Part shown: one piece after another, positions 1 through 13,400 of the stretch
Position numbering within the stretch: the first letter of the stretch is position 1
Layout: each line of letters begins with the position of its first letter
From: Arenicola marina
Taxonomy: Eukaryota; Annelida; Polychaeta; Arenicolidae
Length of the DNA stretch: 64,000 bases
Direction of reading: 5' to 3'
Assembly: GCA_964019135.1 (NCBI GenBank)
Contig: OZ025255.1
Span: forward strand, 6,882,001-6,946,000
The notes under the pieces: model-generated
Seen by the model: the letters and a program-made list of their open reading frames with translations, nothing else
Databases searched by the model: none
Told to the model about the DNA's origin: nothing
Translations under genes and position numbers: made by a program

Positions 1-1401
1 AAGTAACTGTCGATATAAATTGCAAAATGTCTTTCGATTATTACTTTCATAAAAAAAATCCTTCCAATCAGTTGCTCACATGTAAGCAACACGAAAGACG
101 ACCAATTGTCTGAGATGCATATGGTGATAAATATTGCAGGATACTGTCATTATTTCACTCTCACCCCTGGAATCCTGTTATATTTACCGCGGCTCTTTTT
201 TTACTGCCACGGGTAATTGAATTTAATCCGTATCACTCGATGCATTAATCACTTATCCAAAGTGTGTCAAGTTATCCTGGACCCACGGCATTGTTTTTAT
301 CATATTTATGTGTCTAACACAACAGGCAGAAAGAGGACCATTAGTGAACCCGGTAACCATGACAACACACGCATGTTAATTGACCTACTTTCCATGGCAA
401 CCTATTAGGCTGTTTTTGTTATTTCTGTTGTTCTCGCTGGGAAGTCGTGGAGGGATGTTCACCGTCAGTCTGGTCATCTTTCCTTTCCTTTTCTGGGTGT
501 GTCACCGCATGATACTTTCGCTGATGGCATAGGCTTTTAAAAACCGTTTACTCGTGTCTTAATTATCACAGATACTTGGCCCCTCGAGTCTATTATTCAT
601 CAACGTTATTGCCATGATATTTGCCCCGTTTTGGCATTAAAAGTACCGCCATCCACTGTTACATGGAGAGATGTGTCTACTCGTAGAAGTAGATTAAAGC
701 CTACTTGAATCAGCGCTGCACGAAACACGTTTCAAACAGTTGGACAAGTCGTTTCTGGCTTCTTCCAAGACTTGATTGATGTGGGGCGTTAACTCTGACG
801 GCCACAGTAACACTCTGGGGTCATGTCTGTCTGTGCGTCGCCGCCTGGACAGCACTGGACGCTGTACTAATGGGAATTTCACAATGTTATTGGTATGGGG
901 GTTAGACCTTATTTTGGGGGGCTTGGTTGTTGTCAGATTATCTTTGATTCTGTATCTTCCAAGATGCTGCTATGGTGCTTATTGTTTTTTTGGTGGAGAG
1001 GTTTCCGTTTTATTCTTGTAACTAAGTTCATTTATTAAGAGAACAATGGTTAAGACAGTCGTATCGCTGTAACAAAGTGTTCAGTATCAGAAATTCATTA
1101 ACCTAATAATTATTTTAGTGGCAGTCGCAGTCGATGGCGTCACACAGTTTTAAATATAAAAGTCATCTTTTATATACCGTGTACAATGACGCCAGTTAAG
1201 TTGCACCGGTAACGCATTTAGTCTCGTTATAGAAGATCTGTCATTTTATTGGTAAATAAATGAAAGATGCCATTGTTATGTTGAAGGAGCGTCCATGGCA
1301 CTATATGCTACCCTAACCTGCCCGTGTAGCATTTGCAAAGTGCTGCCGATGAGGTGTTTAATATTATGGTTGTCTGTACTGGAGTTGTTTGTTGGTTTCA
1401 G
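1..1401. other. Non-coding sequence, probable FRMD-like intron
   Basis: No exon, RNA gene or repeat array is supported here. The following exon at 1402 starts inside the FERM C-lobe, so this stretch is probably intronic sequence of the same gene. The exons for the FERM N-lobe and middle lobe were looked for and not recognised; they probably lie left of the window. Confidence 0.5.
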
Positions 1402-1490
1402 GATCAGAAGGGGAACCAGATGTATTTGGGCGTTACACACCTTGGCATCGTCACCTTCCAGGGCAACAAGAGGACTCACCTGTTTAAATG
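1402..1490 (+). CDS. FRMD5-like: FRMD-like exon, start of FERM C-lobe
   Basis: The acceptor is TTTCAG and the donor is GTGAGT at 1491. It codes for DQKGNQMYLGVTHLGIVTFQ and the rest of the first strands of the PH-like C-lobe. It ends with two bases of a Trp codon that the next exon completes. If the intron is retained, the frame stops at once with TGA across the donor. Confidence 0.9.
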
Positions 1491-4400
1491 GTGAGTACTG
1501 AAACGCTAACATAAGGTTTGGGATGGTCAATCTTATTACGGTTACCCATAACAGCTAGTCCATTCATCCCATCCTTCACACAGGGCAGACGGTTACCCAT
1601 AACAGCCAGTCCATTCATCCCATCCTTCACACAGGGCAGACGGTTACCCATAACAGCCAGTCCATTCATCCCATCCTTCACACAGGGCAGACGGTTACCC
1701 ATAACAGCCAGTCCATTCATCCCATCCTTCACACAGGGCAGACGGTTACCCAGAACAGCCAGTCCATTCATCCCATCCTTCACACAGGGCAGACGGTTAC
1801 CCAGAACAGCCAGTCCATTCATCCCATCCTTCACACAGGGCAGACGGTTACCCATAACAGCCAGTCCATTCATCCCGTCCTTCACACAGGGCAGACGGTT
1901 ACCCAGAACAGCCAGTCCGTTCATCCCATCCTTCACACAGGGCAGACGGTTACCCAGAACAGCTAGTCCGTTCATCCCATCCTTCACACAGGGCAGACGG
2001 TTACCCAGAACAGCTAGTCCATTCATCCCGTCCTTCACACAGGGCAGACGGTTACCCAGAACAGCCAGTCCATTCATCCCATCCTTCACACAGGGCAGAC
2101 GGTTACCCAGAACAGCTAGTCCGTTCATCCCATCCTTCACACAGGGCAGACGGTTACCCAGAACAGCCAGTCCATTCATCCCGTCCTTCACACAGGGCAG
2201 ACGGTTACCCAGAACAGCCAGTCCATTCATCCCATCCTTCACACAGGGCAGACGGTTACCCAGAACAGCCAGTCCATTCATCCCGTCCTTCAAACAGGGC
2301 AGACGGTTACCCAGAACAGCCAGTCCGTTCATCCCATCCTTCACACAGGGCAGACGGTTACCCAGAACAGCCAGTCCATTCATCCCGTCCTTCAAACAGG
2401 GCAGACGGTTACCCAGAACAGCTAGTCCGTTCATCCCATCCTTCACACAGGGCAGACGGTTACCCAGAACAGCCAGTCCATTCATCCCGTCCTTCAAACA
2501 GGGCAGACGGTTACCCAGAACAGCCAGTCCGTTCATCCCATCCTTCACACAGGGCAGACGGTTACCCAGAACAGCCAGTCCGTTCATCCCGTCCTTCACA
2601 CAGGGCAGACGGTTACCCAGAACAGCCAGTCCGTTCATCCTATCCTTCACACAGGGCAGACGGTTACCCAGAACAGCCAGTCCGTTCATCCCATCCTTCA
2701 CACAGGGCAGACGGTTACCCAGAACAGCCAGTCCGTTCATCCCGTCCTTCACACAGGGCAGGCCGTTACCCAGAACAGCCAGTCCGTTCATCCCGTCCTT
2801 CACACAGGGCAGGCCGTTACCCAGAACAGCCAGTCCGTTCATCCCGTCCTTCACACAGGGCAGACGGTTACCCAGAACAGCCAGTCCATTCATCCCGTCC
2901 TTCAAACAGGGCAGACGGTTACCCAGAACAGCCAGTCCGTTCATCCCATCCTTCACACAGGGCAGACGGTTACCCAGAACAGCCAGTCCATTCATCCTGT
3001 CCTTCAAACAGGGCAGACGGTTACCCAGAACAGCCAGTCCGTTCATCCCATCCTTTACACAGGGCAGACCGTTACCCAGAACAGCCAGTCCGTTCATCCT
3101 ATCCTTCACACAGGGCAGACGGTTACCCAGAACAGCCAGTCCGTTCATCCCATCTATCACACAGGGCAGACGGTTACCCAGAACAGCCAGTCCGTTCATC
3201 CCATCCTTCACACACGGCAGACGGTTACCCAGAACAGCCAGTCCGTTCATCCCATCCTTCACACAGGGCAGACGGTTACCCAGAACAGCCAGTCCATTCA
3301 TCCCGTCCCTCACACAGGGCAGACGGTTACCCAGAACAGCCAGTCCGTTCATCCCATCCTTCACACAGGGCAGACCGTTACCCAGAACAGCCAGTCCATT
3401 CATCCCGTCCTTCAAACAGGGCAGACGGTTACCCAGAACAGCCAGTCCGTTCATCCCATCCTTCACACAGGGCAGACCGTTACCCAGAACAGCCAGTCCG
3501 TTCATCCCATCCTTCACACAGGGCAGACGGTTACCCAGAACAGCCAGTCCGTTCATCCCATCCTTCACACAGGGCAGACGGTTACCCAGAACAGCCAGTC
3601 CGTTCATCCCATCCTTCACACAGGGCAGACGGTTACCCAGAACAGCCAGTCCGTTCATCCCATCCTTCACACAGGGCAGACGGTTACCCAGAACAGCCAG
3701 TCCGTTCATCCCATCCTTCACACAGGGCAGACGGTTACCCAGAACAGCCAGTCCGTTCATCCCATCCTTCACACAGGGCAGACCGTTACCCAGAACAGCC
3801 AGTCCGTTCATCCCATCCTTCACACAGGGCAGACGGTTACCCAGAACAGCCAGTCCGTTCATCCCATCCTTCACACAGGGCAGACCGTTACCCAGAACAG
3901 CCAGTCCATTCATCCCGTCCTGATCCCTAATGACATCTGATTATCTGATACTCTTAATTTCAGGCCGCAAATTACCAAGATTGCATTCGAAGGAAAAATG
4001 TTCATTGTCCACGTAACCATAAGCGAGGTAGGTTGTTTGCCGGCATTTGTTCTGTATTTGCATTGTGGTCACCGTAGACCGCCATTTGACCACTGTTGTC
4101 ATAGTATTTGGTAGAAACATTTGACAGATGTTTGTAACTAATGTAGTAACTTTGTGACCAATTAAAAGTTGTGTCTTCCAGTTGAAAGTGCATTGATTTA
4201 TGTCTGCTTTCATTAGGGTAGAACTTGTTTAAGATAATGGCGGTATTGTTCTGTGAGACGCCGTGATATCTGTCGACGACTGGTAACTGAGTGACGTACA
4301 TTGACGCACATTGCTGTCCGTGCACAGTACATAGTCGCACCTCATTGCTAACACAGCGACTAGTCTGCCGTGACTTGCCATGTGATAGTCACGTGGTCTG

Positions 4401-7400
4401 TGGCTTGGGGTGCACACAACTAATATAAGATAATTGTTACTATTTCAAGAATCAACTTGCGCTCTTCTATTAGTGAGATAGCGTTTCCAACCTTGACTGG
4501 CCCTTTACCATTGACATACAGAAGTTCCTTTCATTTATTCACATCGTTGGTAAAGTACGCTAACTTTAAATTAAATTAAATTAATGTTCAGTTGCGTGGT
4601 TTTTCATTGTAATCTTTATGTTCTTGTTTTTCTGTGTTTTTTTCAGTGACATTTTTCTTAATATTAAATTATTTGTCTGATATTTGTTTTACGATATTGG
4701 GGAAGGGGAGAATATGAAAAACTGTATGTTTCATCTCCACCGGTGGTATACCTATGATGTGCCATTCAAGGCCGAAGAAAGTCTTTCGAATAAGAAAGTA
4801 AGTGTTTGAGCGGTACAAAGAAGCGAGGGTGGGGGGGGGGTCTTGTCGCGATCTGTCGCTTGTTTTGGCCTCTTGTAACTGTCACACTTCGCCGTTCTCT
4901 TGCGTTCTGCCCCCCCCCCCTGTGTGCGGTGTTCATCCCACGTGTTCATCACGGGTGCCTCTGACAGGCATGCATGGCTGGTTGGCATGGAAGCGGGGCT
5001 TGCATTGGGGTGGCTGCTTGGTCTCAAATCGTCAATGCCGCTAATAAATCTGTCAATGTTGCCCTTACGCGTGGCTGTGATAAACTCATTACAAGTTAGA
5101 CTGACACGTAGGAGTCTCAATAATAACCAAGAGCACAATACGACTGGCGAAACCGCGGTGAAATAATAACTGCTTTAGAATATAATTGTCTCTTTGCATT
5201 AATCTGTAGCTGTGTACATGTCGGTGCGATGTCTTAGGTTCTGGTAAACTGGAACTACTCGAACAACTAAAACCGGTCGCTCCAATTTCTTTCTCTCATT
5301 TCTTATAAACCTGTGGCCGAGTTGGTAGCGTGTTTGGCTATTGTCCATTTTGCGTGGTTCGAGCCCCACCTGTGCCAGACATGTTTATGCGTGTCCAGGA
5401 CAGAGATCCCATGCCCTGCCAGGTTGGAGTAGAGTGTTACTTCCGGAGGCATGACACATGTCACGTGACCCTTCCCGTTGTCGTACAATGCCCTACCGAG
5501 GTGACAGCTACCGACTTAATCCAACCAGCACTTATTTCTGAGCATCTATCCCGTTTTGACCTCAAGTACACTGTGAGCTAGCGAATGATACTTTAATGGC
5601 GGACACTTTTATTGGGGGATTTGTTTGTATTGTATGTCACTGTTTTGTTGTTTGTTGCATGCTGCCGCTCTGTCTGCCTCTCTAATTAACCTCCGCCTGC
5701 GTGGTAACCAGTCAACCAGGCCATCGCCTCACCCTCGGCGATGTGTACATTTTGCATGAGACTTGTTTCTTCTTTACTCCCGCCCTCTGCATCATACGTT
5801 CATTTTACAACAACAGCTCTCTGAAAGCATCAGCGCTCCATGGATCACTCTTAAAAAGGTATTTCTAGTTAGACAGTGACAACGGGCTGTTCATGTGGTT
5901 TCTAGGAATTTTCCATATCCAACGTATTCGTCTATTATGTATCTTATAATAGGTGTCTTCGGTCGGCAATGGGACACTGTGAATATGTTGTTTGTACATG
6001 ATACAATATGTTCATTCGGTAATAAGGTTGTGGGCGAATAGCACAATTTACGATATAGATCTTATTTATGATCTAGCTCAAAATTTTTTGTTCTGATGAT
6101 GCATCGGCTGCAGTCGACTAGGTTTAACTTAATGCGCACACACGACTTGATAGTGTTCAAATTACCACCGCATGGAAGTCGTTATAAAAGCTTCTATTGG
6201 GCCATGTGCCCTGGGGCCACATTCCCTATTCATGAGTCATGAGGTATTATGTTATGGGGTAAGCTTCCCTGTGGCGATATGCACTGAGACGGTATTTCCT
6301 CGATATTCCCTGGGGTGATATTCCCTGGGGTGATATTCCCTGGGGTGATATTCCCTGAGATGGTATTCCCTGAGATGATATTCCCTGGGGTGATATTCCC
6401 TGGGGTGATATTCTCTGAGATGATATTCCCTGAGATGATATTCCCTGGGGTTATATTCCCTAGGGTGATATTCCCTGGGATGATATTCTCTGGGGTGATA
6501 TTCCCTGGGGTGATATTCCCTGGGGTGATATTCTCTGGGGTGATATTCCCTGAGGTGATATTCCCTTGGGTTGTATTCTCAGAGGTGATATTCCCTTGGG
6601 TTATATTCTCAGAGGTGATATTCCAGGTGACATTCCCTGGGGTGATATTTCCTGAGATGATATTCCCTGGGGTTATATTCCCTAGGGTGATATTCCCTGG
6701 GATGATATTCCCTGGGGTGATATTCCCTGGGGTGATATTCCCTGGGGTGATATTCCCTGGGGTGATATTCCCTGGGGTGATATTCCCTGGGGTGATATTC
6801 CCTGGGGTGATATTTCCTGGGGTGATATTCCCTGGGGTGATATTCCCTGGGGTGATATTCCCTGGGGTGATATTTCCTGGGGTGATATTCCCTGGGGTTA
6901 TATTCCCTAGGGTGATATTCCCTGGGATGATATTCCCTGGGGTGATATTCCCTGGGGTGATATTCCCTGGGGTGATATTCCCTGGGGTGATATTCCCTGG
7001 GGTGATATTCCCTGGGGTGATATTCCCTGGGGTGATATTTCCTGGGGTGATATTCCCTGGGGTGATATTCCCTGCGGTGATATTCCCTGGGGTGATATTC
7101 TCTAAGGTGATATTCCCTGGGATGATATTCCCTGGGGTGATATTCCCTGGGGTGATATTCCCTGGGATGATATTCCCTGGGGTGATATTCCCTGGGGTGA
7201 TATTCCCTGCGGTGATATTCCCTGAGATGATATTCCCTGGGATGATATTCCTGGGATGATATTCCCTGGGGTGATATTCCCTGGGGTGATATTCCCTGGG
7301 GTGATATTCCCTGCGGTGATATTCCCTGAGATGATATTCCCTGGGATGATATTCCCTGAGGTGATATTCCCTGGGGTGATATTCCCTGGGGTGATATTGC

Positions 7401-10400
7401 CTGAGATGATATTCCCTGGGGTGATATTCCCTGGGGTGATATTCCCTGGGATGATATTCCCTGGGGTGATATTGCCTGAGATGATATTCCCTGGGGTGAT
7501 ATTTCCTGAGATGATATTCCCTGGGGTGATATTCCCTGGGATGATATTCCCTGGGGTGATATTCCCTGAGGTGATATTCCCTGGGGTGATATTTCCTGAG
7601 ATGATATTCCCTGGGGTGATATTCCCTGGGGTGATATTCCCTGGGGTGATATTGCCTGGGGTGATATTCCCTGAGGTGATATTCCCTGGGGTGATATTCC
7701 CTGAGGTGATAATCCCTGGGATGATATTCCCTGGGGTGATATTGCCTGGGGTGATATTGCCTGAGATGATATTCCCTGGGGTGATATTCCCTGGGGTGAT
7801 ATTCCCTGAGGTGATAATCCCTGGGATGATATTCTCTGGGGTGATATTCCCTGGGGTGATATTCCCTTGGGTTATATTCTCAGAGGTGGTATTCCAGGTG
7901 ACATTCCCTGGGATGATATTCCCTGGGGTGATATTCCCTGGGGTGATATTCCCTGGGGTGATATTGCCTGAGATGATATTCCCTGGGGTGATATTCCCTG
8001 GGGTGATATTCCCTGGGGTGATATTCCCTGAGGTGATATTCCCTGGGGTGATATTCCCTGGGGTGATATTGCCTGGGGTGATATTCCCTGAGGTGATATT
8101 CCCTGGGGTGATATTCCCTGGGGTGATATTCCCTGGGGTGATATTCCCTGGGGTGATATTGCCTGAGATGATATTCCCTGGGGTGATATTCCCTGGGATG
8201 ATATTCCCTGGGGTGATATTCCCTGGGGTGATATTCCCTGGGGTGATATTCCCTGGGGTGATATTCCCTGGGGTGATATTCCCTGGGGTGATATTACCTG
8301 GGGTGATATTCCCTGAGGTGATATTCCCTGGGGTGATATTCCCTGGGGTGATATTCCCTGGGATGATATTCCCTGGGGTGATATTGCCTGGGGTGATATT
8401 GCCTGAGATGATATTCCCTGGGGTGATATTCCCTGGGGTGATATTCCCTGAGGTGATAATCCCTGGGATGATATTCTCTGGGGTGATATTCCCTGGGGTG
8501 ATATTCCCTTGGGTTATATTCTCAGAGGTGATATTCCAGGTGACATTCCCTGGGATGATATTCCCTGGGGTGATATTCCCTGGGGTGATATTCCCTGGGG
8601 TGATATTGCCTGAGATGATATTCCCTGGGGTGATATTCCCTGGGGTGATATTCCCTGGGGTGATATTTCCTGAGGTGATATTCCCTGGGATGATATTCCC
8701 TGGGATGATATTCCCTGGGATGATATTCCCTGGTGTGATATTCCCTGGGGTGATATTCCCTGGGGTGATATTGCCTGAGATGATATTCCCTGGGATGATA
8801 TTCCCTGGTGTGATATTCCCTGGGGTGATATTCCCTGGGGTGATATTCCCTGGGGTGATATTCCCTGGGGTGATATTCCCTGGGGTGATATTTCCTGATA
8901 TGATATTCCCTGGGGTGATATTCCCTGGGGTGATTTTCCCTGGGGTGATATTGCCTGGGGTGATATTCCCTGAGGTGATATTCCCTGGGGTGATATTCCC
9001 TGGGGTGATATTCCCTGAGGTGATAATCCCTGGGGTGATATTGCCTGAGATGATATTCCCTGGGGTGATATTCCCTGGGGTGATATTCCCTGAGGTGATA
9101 ATCCCTGGGATGATATTCTCTGGGGTGATATTCCCTGGGGTGATATTCCCTTGGGTTATATTCTCAGAGGTGATATTCCAGGTGACATTCCCTGGGATGA
9201 TATTCCCTGGGGTGATATTCCCTGGGGTGATATTCCCTGGGATGATATTCCCTGGGGTGATATTCCCTGGGGTGATATTCCCTGGTATGATATTCCCTGG
9301 GGTGATATTCCCTGGGGTGATATTCCCTGGGGTGATATTCCCTGGGATGATATTCCCTGGGGTGATATTCCCTGAGGTGATATTCCCTGGGATGATATTC
9401 CCTGGGGTGATATTTCCTAGGGTGATATTCCCTGGGGTGATATTCCCTGGGGTGATATTCCCTGGGGTGATATTGCCTGAGATGATATTCCCTGGGGTGA
9501 TATTCCCTGGGGTGATATTCCCTGGGGTGATATTTCCTGAGGTGATATTCCCTGGGATGATATTCCCTGGGATGATATTCCCTGGTGTGATATTCCCTGG
9601 GGTGATATTCCCTGGGGTGATATTGCCTGAGATGATATTCCCTAGGGTGATATTCCCTGGGGTGATATTCCCTAGGGTGATATTCCCTGGGGTGATATTT
9701 CCTGAGATGATATTCCCTGGGATGATATTCCCTGGGGTGATATTCCCTGGGGTGATATTCCCTGGGGTGATATTTCCTGAGGTGATATTCCCTGGGATGA
9801 TATTCCCTGGGATGATATTCCCTGGTGTGATATTCCCTGGGGTGATATTCCCTGGGGTGATAGTCCCTGGGGTGATATTCCCTAGGGTGATATTCCCTGG
9901 GGTGATATTCCCTAGGGTGATATTCCCTGGGGTGATATTTCCTGAGATGATATTCCCTGGGATGATATTCCCTGGGGTGATATTCCCTGGGGTGATATTG
10001 CCTGGGGTGATATTCCCTGGGATGATATTCCCTGGTGTGATATTCCCTGGGGTGATATTCCCTGGGGTGATATTCCCTGGGGTGATATTCCCTGGGGTGA
10101 TATTCCCTGGGGTGATAGTCCCTGGGGTGATATTCCCTGGGGTGATAGTCCCTGGGGTGATATTCCCTAGGGTGATATTCCCTGGGGTGATATTCCCTAG
10201 GGTGATATTCCCTGGGGTGATATTTCCTGAGATGATATTCCCTGGGATGATATTCCCTGGGGTGATATTCCCTGGGGTGATATTCCCTGGGGTGATATTC
10301 CCTGGGGTGATATTCCCTGGGATGATATTCCCTGGGGTGATATTCCTTGGGGTGATATTGCCTGAGATGATATTCCCTGGGGTGATATTCCCTGGGGTGA

Positions 10401-13400
10401 TATTCCCTGGGGTGATATTCCCTGGGATGATATTCCCTGGTGTGATATTCCCTGAGGTGTTATTCCCTGAGGTGATATTCCCTGGGGTGATATTCCCTGG
10501 GATGATATTCCCTGGTGTGATATTGCCTGAGGTGATATTCCCTGCGGTGATATTCCCTGGGGTGATATTCCCTGGGGTGATATTCCCTGGGGTGATATTG
10601 CTTGAGATGATATTCCCTGGGGTGATATTCCCTGGGGTGATATTCCCTGGGGTGATATTGCCTGAGATGATATTCCCTGGGGTGATATTCCCTGGGGTGA
10701 TATTCCCTGGGGTGATATTCCCTGGGGTGATATTCCCTGGGGTGATATTCCCTGGGATGATATTCCCTGGTGTGATATTCCCTGAGGTGTTATTCCCTGA
10801 GGTGTTATTCCCTGAGGTGATATTCCCTGGGGTGATATTCCCTGGGATGATATTCCCTGGTGTGATATTGCCTGAGGTGATATTTCCTGCGGTGATATTC
10901 CCTGGGGTGATATTCCCTGGGGTGATATTCCCTGGGGTGATATTGCCTGAGATGATATTCCCTGGGGTGATATTCCCTGGGGTGATATTCCCTGGTGTGA
11001 TATTGCCTGAGGTGATATTCCCTGCGGTGATATTCCCTGGGGTGATATTCCCTGGGGTGATATTCCCTGGGGTGATATTCCCTGGGGTGATATTGCCTGA
11101 GATGATATTCCCTCGGGTGATATTCCCTGGGGTGATGTTCCCTGGGGTGATATTCCCTGAGGTGATATTCCCTGGGGTGATATTCCCTGAGGTGATATTC
11201 CCTGGGGTGATATTCCCTGGGGTGATATTCCCTGGGGTTATATTCCCTGAGGTGATATTCCCTAGGGTGATATTCCCTGGGGTGATATTCCCTGGGGTGA
11301 TATTCCCTGGGGTGATATTCCCTGAGGTGTTATTCCCTGAGGTGATATTCCCTGGGGTGATATTCCCTGGGGTGATATTCCCTGGGGTGATATTGCCTGG
11401 GGTGATATTGCCTGGGGTAATATTGCCTGAGATGATATTCCCTGGGGTGATATTCCCTGGGGTGATATTCCCTGGGGTGATATTGCCTGGGGTGATATTG
11501 CCTGAGATGATATTCCCTGAGATGATATTCCCTGGGGTGATATTCCCTGGTGTGATATTCCCTGGGGTGATATTCCCTGGGGTGATATTCCTGGGGTGAT
11601 ATTCCCTAGGGTGATATTCCCTGGGGTGATATTCTCTGGGGTGATATTCCCTAGGGTGATATTCCTGGGGTGATATTCCCTAGGGTGATGTTCCCTGAGG
11701 TGATATTCCCTGAGGTGATATTCCCTGGAGTGATATTCCCTGGGGTGATATTCCTGGGGTGATATTCCCTGGGGTGATATTCCCTGGGGTGTTATTCCCC
11801 GGGGGATGCTATTCCCTGAGGTGATATTCCAGGTGATATTCCCTGGGGTGATATTCCCTGAGGTGATATTCCCTGAGGTGACATTCCCTGGGGTGATATT
11901 CCCTGGGATGATATTCCCTGGGGTGATATTCCCTTGGGTTATATTCCCTGAGATGATATTCCCTGAGGTGATATTCTCTGGGGTGATATTCTCTGGGGTG
12001 ATATTCCCTGGGGTGATATTCCCTGGGATGATATTCCCTGGGGTGATATTCCCTTGGGTTATTTTCCCTGAGATGATATTCCCTGAGGTGATATTCCCTG
12101 AGGTGTAATTCCCTGGGGTGGTATTCACTGGGGTGATATTCCCTGGGATGATATTCCCTGGGGTGATATTCCCTTGGGTTATATTCTCAGAGGTGATATT
12201 CCAGGTGACATTCCCTGGGATGATATTCCCTGGGGTGATATTCCCTGAGGTGATATTCCCTGAGGTGATATTCCCTGAGATGATATTCCCTGGGGTGATA
12301 TTCCCTGGGGTGATATTCCCTGGGGTGATATTCCCTGGGGTGATATTCCTGGGGTGATATTCCCTAGGGTGATATTCCCTGGGGTGATATTCTCTGGGGT
12401 GATATTCCCTGAGGTGATATTGCCTGAGATGATATTCCCTGGGGTGATATTCCCTGGTGTGATATTCCCTGGGGTGATATTCCCTGGGGTGATATTCCTG
12501 GGGTGATATTCCCTAGGGTGATATTCCCTGGGGTGATATTCTCTGGGGTGATATTCCCTAGGGTGATATTCCTGGGGTGATATTCCCTAGGGTGATATTC
12601 CCTGAGGTGATATTCCCTAAAGTGATATTCCCTGGTGTGATATTCCCTGGGGTGATATTCCTGGGGTGATATTCCCTAGGGTGATATTCCCTGGGGTGTT
12701 ATTCCCCGGGGGATGCTATTCCCTGAGGTGATATTCCAGGTGATATTCCCTGGGGTGATATTCCCTGAGGTGATATTCCCTGAGGTGACATTCCCTGGGG
12801 TGATATTCTCTGGGGTGATATTCCCTGGGGTGATATTCTCTGGGGTGATATTCCCTGGGGTGATATTCCCTGAGATGATATTCCCTGGGGTGATATTCTC
12901 TAAGGTGATATTCCCTGGGATGATATTCCCTGAGGTGACATTCCCTGAGGTGACATTCCCTGTGGTGATATTCTCTGGGGTGATATTCTCTGGGGTGATA
13001 TTCCCTGGGGTGATATTCTCTGGGGTGATATTCCCTGGGGTGATATTCCCTGAGATGATATTCCCTTGGGTGATATTCTCTAAGGTGATATTCCCTGGGG
13101 TGATATTCTCTGAGGTGATATTCCCTGGGGTGATATTCCCTGGGGTGATATTCGCTGAGGTGATATTCCCTGGGGTGATATTCCCTGAGGTGACATTCCC
13201 TGGGGTGATATTCCCTGGGGTGATATTGCCTGGGGTGATATTCCCTGGGGTGATATTCCCTGGGGTGATATTCCCTGAGATGATATTCCCTGGGGTGATA
13301 TTCTCTGGGGTGATATTCCCTGAGGTGATATTCCCTGGGGTGATATTCCCTGAGGTGACATTCCCTGGGGTGATATTCTCTGGGGTGATATTCCCTGGGG

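Noticed and set aside
5311..5385. A functional tRNA gene
   Set aside because: A- and B-box-like words are present, but the acceptor stem and anticodon arm do not fold properly and the tail matches another SINE-like copy.
7256..11599. 1447-codon open frame with VIFPG-type pentapeptides, and the 314-codon frame before it
   Set aside because: The 15-bp period keeps five of six frames open. The array is inside an intron, contains frame-shifting 12- and 14-bp units, and has no codon-level constraint.
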